Below are positions 1-7,918 of a stretch of 64,000 nucleotides of DNA, piece after piece. The position numbers and the translations under genes were made by a program. The DNA comes from Bacteroidota bacterium (GTDB lineage Bacteria; Bacteroidota; Bacteroidia; UKL13-3). The notes under the pieces were generated by a model that saw nothing but the letters and a program-made list of their open reading frames with translations, had not been told where the DNA came from and did not search any database. Position 1 is the first letter of the stretch. Each line of letters opens with the position of its first letter. The stretch covers positions 1 to 64,000 of the forward strand of contig JAIXWW010000006.1 in the NCBI GenBank assembly GCA_027491085.1. The letters run 5' to 3'.

Positions 1-58
1 AAAAAATGCTTCCACGCACATCCCGATAGCTATCGGGATGTGCGTGGAAGCATTTTTT
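1..58. terminator. Perfect 58-nt palindrome, probable bidirectional terminator
   Basis: Every base from 1 to 29 pairs with one from 30 to 58, so the transcript would form a long loop-poor hairpin that ends in a run of seven T on the plus strand and an A run (T on the minus strand) at the other side. This fits a rho-independent terminator usable in both directions. The centre is CCCGATAGCTATCGGG, which also occurs at 20459 and 57360. The gene it serves would lie left of the window. Confidence 0.75.
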
Positions 59-194
59 TGCCTTGATTTTTTGTTTCTTTTTCATGTAAGGAAAAAGAAA
101 GCAGAAAAAATGATTATAAGATTAAATTCTATGCTTGCTGTTGGTTATTAATTAACTATCAAATTAGATGATAATTCAAGTTTAAAAACAAATA

Positions 195-857
195 ATGAGC
201 CAATACATCAATTTACACACTCACCGAAAACCACGCGTAACGGGAGAAATAGCTATTAGAAATGGTTTTTTAAAAACCATTGATTTTAATAAAGTCAATT
301 ATCCTGTTTCAATTGGTTTGCATCCGTGGCATGTGCATAAAACCGATTTAAATTGGGCATTACAAGTTATAGAACAAAACCATACTCGAATTATAGCAAT
401 TGGCGAATGCGGGCTTGACAGGGCCATTAAAACTCCTATTGAACCGCAATTGTTGGCTTTTGAAAAACAAATAAATTTAGCTGCGCAATACCATTTACCA
501 GTAATAGTGCATTGCGTAAAAGCGTATGCCGATTTTGCAGCTTTTGCCAAACAACATAGTCAAGTTAATTTTGTGCTGCATGGTTTTTCGGGCAATGATG
601 AAACGCTCCAACAGCTTTTGGCTTTTAAAAATGTGTATTTTAGTGTAGGTAAATATTTATTTAATCCGCAATCAAATGCCAGTTTAGTATTGAATAAAAT
701 TCCACTAAACCGTCTGTTTTTAGAAACGGACACTACCCCACTTTTAATTAATAATGTTTACGAAAAGGCATCACAAACTATTGAAATAGAAGAAACTGTT
801 TTAAAAAATCAAATCTTTTCTAACTTTGCGCTCCTTTTTAAAAATAATAACTTTTAA
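195..857 (+). CDS. TatD family metal-dependent hydrolase (deoxyribonuclease)
   Basis: A 220-residue protein of the TatD amidohydrolase-like fold, known in the family as a metal-dependent 3'-5' DNase. Visible metal and active-site motifs are HTH at residues 8-10, GLHPWH at 41-46, GECGLD at 70-75 with the bridging Glu71, VHC at 105-107, HGF at 129-131 and ETD at 177-179. The length is below the usual 255-265 residues; all motifs are present, so this looks like a compact variant rather than a fragment. It ends 3 nt before tcdA and is likely co-transcribed with it. Confidence 0.88.
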   Translation: MSQYINLHTHRKPRVTGEIAIRNGFLKTIDFNKVNYPVSIGLHPWHVHKTDLNWALQVIEQNHTRIIAIGECGLDRAIKTPIEPQLLAFEKQINLAAQYHLPVIVHCVKAYADFAAFAKQHSQVNFVLHGFSGNDETLQQLLAFKNVYFSVGKYLFNPQSNASLVLNKIPLNRLFLETDTTPLLINNVYEKASQTIEIEETVLKNQIFSNFALLFKNNNF

Positions 858-860
858 TAC

Positions 861-1598
861 ATGAAAGAAGTACAACCCTGGATGGGAAGAACCGAGCTTT
901 TGCTTGGACCTGATAAATTAAAAACGTTAATTAACTCTAATGTGTTGGTAGTTGGTTTAGGTGGTGTGGGCGGTATTTGTGCCGAAATGATAGCCCGTGC
1001 AGGTGTTGGGAAAATGACTATAGTAGACGCAGACACAGTTGACCCTACTAACAGAAACAGACAAATTCCTGCTTTAAAAAGTACCGAACATAAAATAAAA
1101 GCCGATGTATTGGCTGAACGTTTATTAGATATCAATCCTGATTTAGAGTTACAAGTTTTACCTGTTTATTTCCGCGACCAAATAACTGAAGAAGTTTTAA
1201 ATAATAACAAATTTGATTATGCGGTTGATTGCATTGACACCCTTTCGCCAAAAGTTTATTTTATTAAAGCTTGTATTGATAGAGGCATTCCAATAGTTAG
1301 TTCAATGGGTGCAGGTTCAAAAGTTGATCCAACTCGTTTGAGAGTGGCCGATATTTCGGAAACTTACAACTGCCATTTAGCAAAATATGTGCGAAAATAT
1401 TTACATCGCCTAGGTGTTTATAAAGGCGTTAAAGCTGTGTTTAGCGATGAACAACGCATGCCAGAATACCAAGTGGTAGAAACACCAAACGATACCCGCA
1501 AAAAATCGGTGGTGGGAACGATAAGCTATATGCCTGCTGTATTTGGTTGTACTGTAGCCAGCGTTTGCATTCGCGATTTGTATAATAGAAAACTATAA
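861..1598 (+). CDS. tcdA: tRNA threonylcarbamoyladenosine dehydratase
   Basis: A 245-residue member of the ThiF/MoeB/HesA E1-like ATPases. The nucleotide loop GLGGVGG lies near residue 33, followed by the acidic DADTVD strand and the NRNRQ arginine motif. TcdA activates N6-threonylcarbamoyladenosine at tRNA position 37 with ATP and cyclises it (ct6A). Length and the lack of a C-terminal rhodanese or MoeB extension favour TcdA over MoeB or ThiF. It directly follows the TatD gene and ends before a noncoding stretch. Confidence 0.88.
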   Translation: MKEVQPWMGRTELLLGPDKLKTLINSNVLVVGLGGVGGICAEMIARAGVGKMTIVDADTVDPTNRNRQIPALKSTEHKIKADVLAERLLDINPDLELQVLPVYFRDQITEEVLNNNKFDYAVDCIDTLSPKVYFIKACIDRGIPIVSSMGAGSKVDPTRLRVADISETYNCHLAKYVRKYLHRLGVYKGVKAVFSDEQRMPEYQVVETPNDTRKKSVVGTISYMPAVFGCTVASVCIRDLYNRKL

Positions 1599-1754
1599 TG
1601 TGTCCATTTAAATAATAACTGTATCCAAAAAAGTGTTTTATTTTATGGAAATGGATACACTTAATAGAACACAACACAGTTTGGTTGCAATCATAAAAAA
1701 CACAAACAACTAAAGAACAGTAATTTAGAAAAATATGTCGCAATATTGATACTT

Positions 1755-1771
1755 TTGGCACAGTGATTGCT
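1755..1771 (+). promoter_or_regulatory. Sigma-54-type promoter candidate
   Basis: The sequence is TTGGCAC, five bases, then TTGCT, which matches the RpoN -24/-12 consensus including the GG and GC dinucleotides with correct spacing. Start of transcription would be near 1783. The only thing downstream on this strand before the minus-strand VOC gene is the hairpin at 1813-1846, so the product would be a short RNA. The match is seen directly; its use is inference. Confidence 0.45.
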
Positions 1772-1812
1772 AAATATTAATAAATAATACTTTTTTCTAA
1801 TTCATATAAAGT

Positions 1813-1846
1813 AAAAACCCTTGATTATAGCTAATCAAGGGTTTTT
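1813..1846 (+). terminator. Rho-independent terminator
   Basis: Arms 1813-1827 and 1832-1846 pair perfectly around a 4-nt loop, with a T run at the 3' side. It could end transcription from tcdA or from the sigma-54-like promoter at 1755. Confidence 0.7.
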
Positions 1847-1893
1847 CTATTTTAGGCCCATAAAAAAACCTGAATCATTTCTGATTCAGATTT
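1822..1893. repeat. 72-bp direct repeat, copy A
   Basis: It aligns without gaps to 3669-3740 with 67 of 72 bases identical (differences at 1830, 1831, 1838, 1875 and 1890, counted by eye). Each copy contains two hairpins. The two copies are in the same orientation and bracket the VOC-ohr-hxlR module. Confidence 0.85.
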
Positions 1894-2000
1894 TGAAAGA
1901 GGAGTCATTTTAAAAGTTACTTTATAGGTATCTTATTCTTGATATGTTAATATGAATATTATAGTAAAAATAAGAATATTTATTGCTCTTTCGATGAGTA

Positions 2001-2366
2001 TTAACCCATTGAATGGAATCCAACTTTGTTTCCTTCTGTGTCAATAAAAAGTGCAATAAAGCCGTTACCACCAATAGCAGTTTTCGGTAGAATAACTTTT
2101 CCACCGGCACTTTCTACTCTGCTTAATGGAACTGAAAGATCATTTCCACCATCGAGGTAAATAGTTGTGCCGGTCATCGAAGGAACAAAGTTTTCGCCAA
2201 AACCAATTGCTCCGCCAAATCCACCTTTTTCTGGATCAGAAGGTAAGTAGGCATATTGCCTATTAGGGTCGTCATGAATTTGAACATCTAAAACTTTTGC
2301 ATAAAAAGTTTTTGCTCTTTCGAAATCTGTAGCTGGTATTTCAAACCAATTTAGAGTAGTTACCAT
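2001..2366 (-). CDS. VOC family protein (glyoxalase/bleomycin-resistance fold)
   Basis: A 121-residue single-domain protein of the vicinal oxygen chelate superfamily. The NWFEIPATDFERAKTFY start, the central FGGAIGFG and the terminal FIDTEGNKVGFHS are characteristic of the two paired beta-alpha-beta-beta-beta units. Substrate cannot be predicted; many Bacteroidota carry this type next to stress genes. It lies 47 nt downstream of ohr on the same strand and is probably in one transcript with it, under the divergent HxlR regulator. Confidence 0.82.
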   Translation of the reverse strand: MVTTLNWFEIPATDFERAKTFYAKVLDVQIHDDPNRQYAYLPSDPEKGGFGGAIGFGENFVPSMTGTTIYLDGGNDLSVPLSRVESAGGKVILPKTAIGGNGFIALFIDTEGNKVGFHSMG

Positions 2367-2413
2367 GTTGTTTAAAGTTTATTTGAGTTTTTATTTATTT
2401 TTATCGTTTTTAA

Positions 2414-2830
2414 TTAATTGGGCACAACTTCATAAATGGCGTTGATATTCCCTTTTGTTGCTTTTGAATAAGAACAAATTGATTTTGTAGCTTCTACCAG
2501 TTTTTGCGCAGTATCGTAGTCTACATCATTTATTTTAACTAGCAGATGGGCACCAAGATCAAAATTACCGTTATCATTTATTACGGCAATTTTAGCAGTA
2601 ACAGATACTTCACCAATTTTAATTTTATCTATTCCTGCTGCAACTGTTACACTTGTTCCAAAACAAGCCGACCAAGCCGCTGCAAATAGTTGTTCAGGAT
2701 TTGTTGCGCCACCAGCACCGCCCATCTCTTTGGGAAATCTCACATCTAAATCCAATAAACCATCTGATGATTTTGCGTGGCCGTTTCTGCCTGCTAACGT
2801 TGTCACTTCTGCTTTATACAATTTTTCCAT
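2414..2830 (-). CDS. ohr: Organic hydroperoxide resistance protein (Ohr/OsmC family)
   Basis: A 138-residue OsmC-fold thiol peroxidase that reduces organic hydroperoxides with lipoylated or dithiol donors. Both redox cysteines are visible: Cys56 in SACF and Cys119 in SICSYSKATKGN, the second motif being the Ohr-type signature. Divergent from an HxlR-type regulator across a 132-nt region with two palindromic operators, which points to thiol- or peroxide-responsive control rather than the usual OhrR (MarR) pairing. Confidence 0.9.
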   Translation of the reverse strand: MEKLYKAEVTTLAGRNGHAKSSDGLLDLDVRFPKEMGGAGGATNPEQLFAAAWSACFGTSVTVAAGIDKIKIGEVSVTAKIAVINDNGNFDLGAHLLVKINDVDYDTAQKLVEATKSICSYSKATKGNINAIYEVVPN

Positions 2831-2883
2831 TTTTTTATATTTTAGTTATTAATATTTGATTTTTAAATTGTTTTTAAATTGAC

Positions 2884-2914
2884 TACTTTTGTACTTGCAA
2901 ACTACAAGTACAAA
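2884..2914 (+). promoter_or_regulatory. hxlR promoter -7 element with overlapping operator 1
   Basis: TACTTTTG at 2884-2891 fits the Bacteroidota -7 element TAnnTTTG. Overlapping it is an inverted repeat with 10-bp arms, TTTGTACTTG-N7-CAAGTACAAA, at 2888-2914. A repressor bound here would cover the start site of the hxlR gene. Confidence 0.6.
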
Positions 2915-2923
2915 TACAAAAGC

Positions 2924-2948
2924 ATTTACTTGTAATTTGCAAGTAAAT
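2924..2948. promoter_or_regulatory. Operator 2 between ohr and hxlR
   Basis: The inverted repeat ATTTACTTG-N7-CAAGTAAAT shares the ACTTG-N7-CAAGT core with the site at 2888-2914; the centres are 35 bp apart. Two matching sites between divergent genes are the arrangement expected for autoregulation by the adjacent HxlR protein. Confidence 0.6.
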
Positions 2949-2962
2949 AAAAAACAATTTTT

Positions 2963-3391
2963 ATGGTAGATATAAAAAAGACGAGATCGAGCTGCGGGTT
3001 ATCGCAATCATTAGACATTTTTGGAGATAAATGGTCTCTATTAATTATGAGAGATTTAGTTTATTTTGGAAAAGAAACGTATGGGGATTTATTGAAAATG
3101 GACGAAGGTATCGCTACCAATGTGTTAGCAGATAAACTTGTAGTTTTAGAAAAAGAAGGTTTGATAACTAAAGAAATTTTTGTTGGTAGTAAATCAAAAT
3201 TTAAATATAAACTAACCCAAAAAGGTATCGATATTTATCCAATAATAATGGAGATTATTTTTTGGGGTGCCACATATTGCGAGGTGTATCCTGAACAAAA
3301 AGCAATTGTTAAAATGTCGAAAGAAAATAGGGATGCTTTTGTACATGATGTTATGAAAAATAAACTAAAGGAGTTAAACGAAAAGAATTAG
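2963..3391 (+). CDS. HxlR family transcriptional regulator
   Basis: A 142-residue winged-helix regulator of the HxlR/MarR-like group. The start has a single cysteine (Cys11, SSCGLSQSLDIFGDKWSLLI), the usual sensing position in redox-responsive HxlR proteins such as HypR and QorR. The helix-turn-helix runs through TYGDLLKMDEGIATNVLADKL and the wing through the YKLTQKGIDIYPI region. Divergent from ohr with paired operators between them, so it probably represses ohr and the VOC gene and itself. The inducing ligand or oxidant is not known. Confidence 0.87.
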   Translation: MVDIKKTRSSCGLSQSLDIFGDKWSLLIMRDLVYFGKETYGDLLKMDEGIATNVLADKLVVLEKEGLITKEIFVGSKSKFKYKLTQKGIDIYPIIMEIIFWGATYCEVYPEQKAIVKMSKENRDAFVHDVMKNKLKELNEKN

Positions 3392-3668
3392 TTTGATAAA
3401 GAAAAATGGGGAACTTGAAACGTTCAATTTTCAGTATTTGATTTTTGCCATAGTTTAAGGTTCAAATCAAATAATTCCAATAAATCGGGAACGATTTTCA
3501 ATCTACTTATTAAAATGCTTAGCTATTTTTGCAAAGCAAATACTTTTAGTAATTAAATGCGGGATGCAAAACCGCTCCAACTAGCTAAAAATCAAGTTAA
3601 AACTCCTTACTCATCTTAAATCCTCAGTCTCCTTTCTATGGTTAGCCTTCAGAATTCTGATAGTATGA

Positions 3669-3740
3669 TGATTATAATTAATCACGGGTTTTTCTATTTT
3701 AGGCCCATAAAAAAACCTGAACCATTTCTGATTCAGGTTT
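3669..3740. repeat. 72-bp direct repeat, copy B
   Basis: Second copy of the element at 1822-1893, same orientation. Here the distal hairpin is better paired than in copy A, and the proximal one is poorer. Confidence 0.85.
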
Positions 3741-3741
3741 A
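3711..3741 (-). terminator. Rho-independent terminator of the sigma factor/T9SS operon
   Basis: The ACCTGAA/TTCAGGT hairpin is followed on the minus strand by a T run (A run 3709-3715 on plus), just past the stop of the PKD/T9SS gene. Confidence 0.65.
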
Positions 3742-3761
3742 GTAAAAAGGTATTATAACTA

Positions 3762-6023
3762 TTAGTCTTGTTTAAAAACTTTTTTAACTACCGTATTTCC
3801 ATCTTTCGAAATTATTTTAACTAAATACAAGCCATTGGTGTATTCTGCTATATTTAATTCTGCATTTAAATCGTTAGCCTTTATATTTTTAGTAACTAAT
3901 AACTTACCAGTAATATCAAATATTTGAACAGAATTAGGTTTTTGATTTGAATTTGTCCAATCAATTTTAACTATTCCATTAGTTGGGTTTGGATAAACAT
4001 TGAATGTTGTTGTTTCCTTAACTTTAGGTTGTTGATTAATAGATGTGCTAACTGTATTTTTTCCAATAATTATGTTTATGCCTGAAACTTTATTTACTAT
4101 ATTGTTAATATTAGCCAAAGCAGGAATGGTTTGTTTTCCAGCCATTTCACCCCAAACTTTATAATTTCCAACTGGTACTTTTCCAAAATCAAATTTACCA
4201 TCTGTATCGGTATGTGTGTATGATACTGCTTTTCCTTTATCATCAATCAAATAAACCAACATTTTATCAGCAGGTTTACCCACCTCTACAGGACCATTTT
4301 GATCAACAACACCAGTTCCGTATTTAACAAATCCTGAAATAGTTCCATTTCCTGCCGAATCGTAATTAAATGGAATTAAATCAATATCAACAGAATCTCT
4401 ATTAGAAGCGATATAAATTACATCAGCTAAATCCCAATTCAGTTTATTTTTGTAATAAGTTGGTAAGTAAAAACCATTATTAATTGGATCGAATGCAAAA
4501 TCTGCTTGAACCAGATAATATCCTTTTTTCAAACTGATAGAATAATTACCATTTTCATCAGTGCTGGTATAATTATTTTTATACAATAATCCTGAAACTG
4601 AATCATAACTATAAACGTAAACTCCCGAATAGAATGCAGGTAAACCGCCTTGTTTAATGGTTCCTCTTAATACATATTCAGGTCCTACACTCACAATTTT
4701 TGTGATTGAATCAATACAACCAGCAGGATTATTCATTATTAAAGTTACATTGTAACTTCCTTCATTGGCATAAGTATGGTTAAACATTCCGCTGTCTATT
4801 CCAGAGTAGATAAATCCATCACCCCATTTTAAAGTAATATTTGAAGGGACAGAACTACCATATGCTATTGATACATTATAAGCAACTGCACTGAAAGCAC
4901 TGCTATATATATCAAAATTAGCTTTACAAATTGCTGTTAAGCTATCAATTCTAATGGTTTTACAACTAACTAACTGAACGCCACATAAATTAACATACGA
5001 ATAAACACAAACCTTATAACTTCCTGTATCGGAATAAATATGCGAAGTAGTGTTGCTTTCCATATAATCTTGGTTTAAATCGCCAAAGTCAATTAAGTAT
5101 TTTTCGAACAATGGTTCAGTATTACTTGAAGTTACTGTGAATAATACTTTTTGATAGTTAACTAAACTGTTTAAGCTTATATTACACAATGCTGTATCTG
5201 GCTGACTTATGGTTTTTTGAATGGTATCGCCACAACTTGGACCAAACATGTATAATTTTACTTCATAATTTCCCGCTGCTGCATATTTGTGAATTGGATC
5301 TTTTAAATTACTCGCATTTGAATTATCGCCAAATACCCAAGTAAAGTTAACGTTTGTATCAGGGCTGGTGCTTAAGTTTTTAAATTGAAATTGATTATCA
5401 ATGTATTCGAAGTCAAAATCAGCAAAACAAGGCGTGTTAACAATGACATTCAGCGTATCGTGGTATATATCAAAATTATTGTTGCTATCCAAAATAGTTA
5501 AACTTACTATGTATTGACCAGTAGCATGGTAATTATGTTTTACCAATTTATCATTACTAACTACTCCATCTCCAAAATCCCATTGATAAGTAATGATTGG
5601 AGAACCAGAAGTTATGCTTGAATCACTGAAAAAATAATTACCATTTCCTAAGTCAACAATTCCAAATTTAGCATTCACTTGCTTAGTATTACTAACCAAA
5701 ATACTGTCGCAATACATTGCATTACCTGTGCATAAACTATCAACCAAACAAACACGGTATTTACCAGCTTGAGTGTAATTGTGGCTTAATTGATAATCGC
5801 CATTGTTTAAAACTGGGCTGCCATCTCCAAAATTCCAATAAAAGGTATTAATACCAATATGCCATTCTGATTTATTTACAAAAACTACTGTCTTTGCATT
5901 TTTGTAATAATCAAATTTAGTAGCACATGGCTGCGCCCATAAGGCCATAGCAGTAAGCAGAAAAACTTGCAGTGTTAAAAACACTTTACGTAAATTCATT
6001 GTGTTAAAAATTTTATTTTCCAT
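3762..6023 (-). CDS. PKD-repeat T9SS type A sorting domain protein
   Basis: A 753-residue secreted surface protein. A signal peptide ends near residue 31 (ALWAQ); the second Met at residue 9 (start 5999) gives a more usual signal peptide. Five PKD-like beta-sandwich repeats follow, recognisable by WNFGDGS, WDFGDGV, WVFGDNS, IDFGDLN and LKWGDGF. Next come two carboxypeptidase-regulatory/SdrD-like beta domains (about 450-650, with TDENGNYSISL and TDTDGKFDFGKVPVGNYKV). The last 80 residues, starting FNVYPNPTNG and ending KVFKQD, are the T9SS sorting domain. No catalytic domain is visible, so an adhesive or cell-surface role is likely. It is last in an operon with an ECF sigma factor. Confidence 0.88.
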   Translation of the reverse strand: MENKIFNTMNLRKVFLTLQVFLLTAMALWAQPCATKFDYYKNAKTVVFVNKSEWHIGINTFYWNFGDGSPVLNNGDYQLSHNYTQAGKYRVCLVDSLCTGNAMYCDSILVSNTKQVNAKFGIVDLGNGNYFFSDSSITSGSPIITYQWDFGDGVVSNDKLVKHNYHATGQYIVSLTILDSNNNFDIYHDTLNVIVNTPCFADFDFEYIDNQFQFKNLSTSPDTNVNFTWVFGDNSNASNLKDPIHKYAAAGNYEVKLYMFGPSCGDTIQKTISQPDTALCNISLNSLVNYQKVLFTVTSSNTEPLFEKYLIDFGDLNQDYMESNTTSHIYSDTGSYKVCVYSYVNLCGVQLVSCKTIRIDSLTAICKANFDIYSSAFSAVAYNVSIAYGSSVPSNITLKWGDGFIYSGIDSGMFNHTYANEGSYNVTLIMNNPAGCIDSITKIVSVGPEYVLRGTIKQGGLPAFYSGVYVYSYDSVSGLLYKNNYTSTDENGNYSISLKKGYYLVQADFAFDPINNGFYLPTYYKNKLNWDLADVIYIASNRDSVDIDLIPFNYDSAGNGTISGFVKYGTGVVDQNGPVEVGKPADKMLVYLIDDKGKAVSYTHTDTDGKFDFGKVPVGNYKVWGEMAGKQTIPALANINNIVNKVSGINIIIGKNTVSTSINQQPKVKETTTFNVYPNPTNGIVKIDWTNSNQKPNSVQIFDITGKLLVTKNIKANDLNAELNIAEYTNGLYLVKIISKDGNTVVKKVFKQD

Positions 6024-6048
6024 GTTTTATAAATTAATTGTTTTTTCT

Positions 6049-7371
6049 TTAAAAATTATACTTTAAACCGGTTTGTATTTGTAAGGTATTGGGCTGGAAT
6101 AAAGAGCCATTTAAGTAGTTTAAATAATTAGCCGAAACATTAAGCGCCCAATTATGATAAAGTTTTTGGTAAGCACCCACACCTAAAGTTGGCTCAAATA
6201 ACAATTGATAATTATTGTTACTTTGTCTAGTTTCATTAACCAATCCAATATTTTTTACATTTGTTTCTAATTGATAAACTACTGTTCCTGTAATACCTAA
6301 AGCCCCATAAACTCCACATTTTTCATTTCCTAATTGATAGCGTATTTCTATTGGTAAATTGTAAAAAGCTACACTATTTTGATATGAATTATTGGTCTGG
6401 TGCTCCACATTTTTTTCACTTGTAACAGTATCTATTTGCATCATTAGTCTTTTGTAAAAGGCATTATATTTAATGGTGGTATCAATGCTTTCAATATGCT
6501 TTTCGGTGGTTAAAAACGCGCTTTTATTGATTTCTGTTTGATTAAAAAACAAAGCACTTAAACCAAAATTAAAACTCCAATTTTTTCTTATATTAAACCC
6601 AGAATTAATACCTATACCATTAAAATATGGATTAACTGAATTATTTAGTTGTTTATATACATTGCTTTGCAACAAATAACCTAATTCCAAATAAGCCAAG
6701 TTTACCATTGATTGACCTCTGGTTTTTATGGTTTTATTTTTTGCTGAATCAATATCTAATGAATAAATTTTAGTTCTTATTGCATTTTTATTTTCAATAC
6801 TTATCAATTGTGGCTGATTCAAAATGAATGCATTATTGCTGCTTGCTAAAATGGTTATATCACTATAATTCTTAATCAATTCACTGCGGCCCTTTGTAAG
6901 AATAAGTATATTTTGATTTGAAACATTTACACTATTACTATTTTTATTTATTATATTATTTTTTTGAATAATTTGCTTAGCAACTGCAATACCATCTTCC
7001 TTATTATTTGATTGTAATTTAGTTTTATTATTGGCAACTTCAGGTGTTGATAAATTACGTTTTTCTGAATTAGTAAATGGAGCACTTGTAACTTTATCTT
7101 TAATAATTTCTTTCGTATTTATGGGTTTTATCATACTTAACTGTTCATTAGTAATTGAATTTAAATAAAAAGTATAAAAACCAAATAAAGAAACAGTTAA
7201 AACACTTAACCAAATAAAAATGCTCATTTTACGTTTTTTATTGCCCTGCTTGTGGGCACGATAAGCCTTATCAAAGCTATCCCAGTCACCATTGGTAGGC
7301 TGCTTTGGCGTTACTTGGCTAATTTTATCAGCCAGTAATTTTAAAAACTCATCTTCGTTGTTATAAAACAT
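6049..7371 (-). CDS. Anti-sigma-like protein fused to a beta-barrel-like domain
   Basis: A 440-residue protein overlapping the upstream ECF sigma gene by 11 nt. Residues 1-50 are charged and contain DWDSFDKAYRAHK, similar to the cytoplasmic part of Bacteroidota anti-sigma-like proteins. One membrane helix lies at about 51-70 (IFIWLSVLTVSLFGFYTFYL). A low-complexity Asn/Lys/Ser linker follows to about 215. The C-terminal part (about 222-440) alternates polar and apolar residues and ends LQIQTGLKYNF with a terminal Phe, like outer-membrane beta-barrel proteins (OMP_b-brl_2 type). The family is common beside ECF factors, but its topology is unresolved. Anti-sigma activity is inference. Confidence 0.65.
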   Translation of the reverse strand: MFYNNEDEFLKLLADKISQVTPKQPTNGDWDSFDKAYRAHKQGNKKRKMSIFIWLSVLTVSLFGFYTFYLNSITNEQLSMIKPINTKEIIKDKVTSAPFTNSEKRNLSTPEVANNKTKLQSNNKEDGIAVAKQIIQKNNIINKNSNSVNVSNQNILILTKGRSELIKNYSDITILASSNNAFILNQPQLISIENKNAIRTKIYSLDIDSAKNKTIKTRGQSMVNLAYLELGYLLQSNVYKQLNNSVNPYFNGIGINSGFNIRKNWSFNFGLSALFFNQTEINKSAFLTTEKHIESIDTTIKYNAFYKRLMMQIDTVTSEKNVEHQTNNSYQNSVAFYNLPIEIRYQLGNEKCGVYGALGITGTVVYQLETNVKNIGLVNETRQSNNNYQLLFEPTLGVGAYQKLYHNWALNVSANYLNYLNGSLFQPNTLQIQTGLKYNF

Positions 7372-7918
7372 ACGTATTTAAACTATTAACTAATTTTTTT
7401 AAAATGGCTCTTCCTTTCGATAATTGCGATTTGGATGTTCCCTCACTAATGCCCAAATTTTGACTTATTTGCTTATGGCTTAAACCTCCAATGGCATATA
7501 AATTAACCACTGTTCGATAGCCATCGGGTAATTTCTGCAATAAACTCAAAGCTTCATCGGGCGAAAGTTCTTTTACCAATTCGTTATCAAAATCGGGTAA
7601 ATCGGGAACCAAAAACTCATTTTCGCTAATAGGTAAAAATGAATTTTTATTTTTTGCTTTTAAGTAATTTATGGCATGGTTAACCATTATCCTGCTTAAC
7701 CAAGTAGTCAAGCTACTTTCACCTTTAAATTTTTTTATTCCTTCAAAAGCTTTTATAAATCCTTCTTGTAAAATATCTTTAGCTTCATCTTCATTTTTGG
7801 CAAACCTGATACAAATAGCAAACATTTTAGAATAGTATTTATCAAAAAACAGGCGTTGAAAACGACTATCTTCCTTGATACAACCTAATATGATTTCTTG
7901 ATCGGTAAAATCCTTCAT
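7361..7918 (-). CDS. ECF RNA polymerase sigma factor
   Basis: A 185-residue sigma-70 family protein with only regions 2 and 4. Region 2 is at about 25-95 (AKDEDEAKDILQEGFIKAFEGI-like segment, then TTWLSRIMVNHAINYLK). Region 4 is at about 122-175 (LPDGYRTVVNLYAIGGLSHK and ISEGTSKSQLSKGRAIL). It heads an operon with the anti-sigma-like beta-barrel protein and the T9SS surface protein. An ECF-type promoter lies 17-42 nt upstream, so autoregulation is likely. Confidence 0.9.
   Translation of the reverse strand: MKDFTDQEIILGCIKEDSRFQRLFFDKYYSKMFAICIRFAKNEDEAKDILQEGFIKAFEGIKKFKGESSLTTWLSRIMVNHAINYLKAKNKNSFLPISENEFLVPDLPDFDNELVKELSPDEALSLLQKLPDGYRTVVNLYAIGGLSHKQISQNLGISEGTSKSQLSKGRAILKKLVNSLNTYVL

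Larger units (their letters stand above)
1599..2000. other. Noncoding stretch with sigma-54-like promoter, terminator and repeat
   Basis: No plausible gene is seen here. From left to right it holds an inverted repeat GTATCCA/TGGATAC (1621-1627 and 1652-1658), a sigma-54-like promoter on the plus strand (1755-1771), a hairpin terminator (1813-1846) and the first copy of a 72-bp repeat (1822-1893). The flanking genes converge on it (tcdA on plus, the VOC gene on minus). Confidence 0.7.
3392..3761. other. Noncoding stretch downstream of hxlR
   Basis: No convincing gene. A possible folded region (3519-3588) has an outer pair TTAGCTA/TAGCTAA enclosing two small hairpins; it is weak. The right end carries copy B of the 72-bp repeat (3669-3740), whose hairpin serves as terminator for the minus-strand gene that ends at 3762. 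Confidence 0.5.

Noticed and set aside
3440..3470. GGTTCAAATC resembling a tRNA T-loop
   Set aside because: No acceptor, D or anticodon arms can be built around it.
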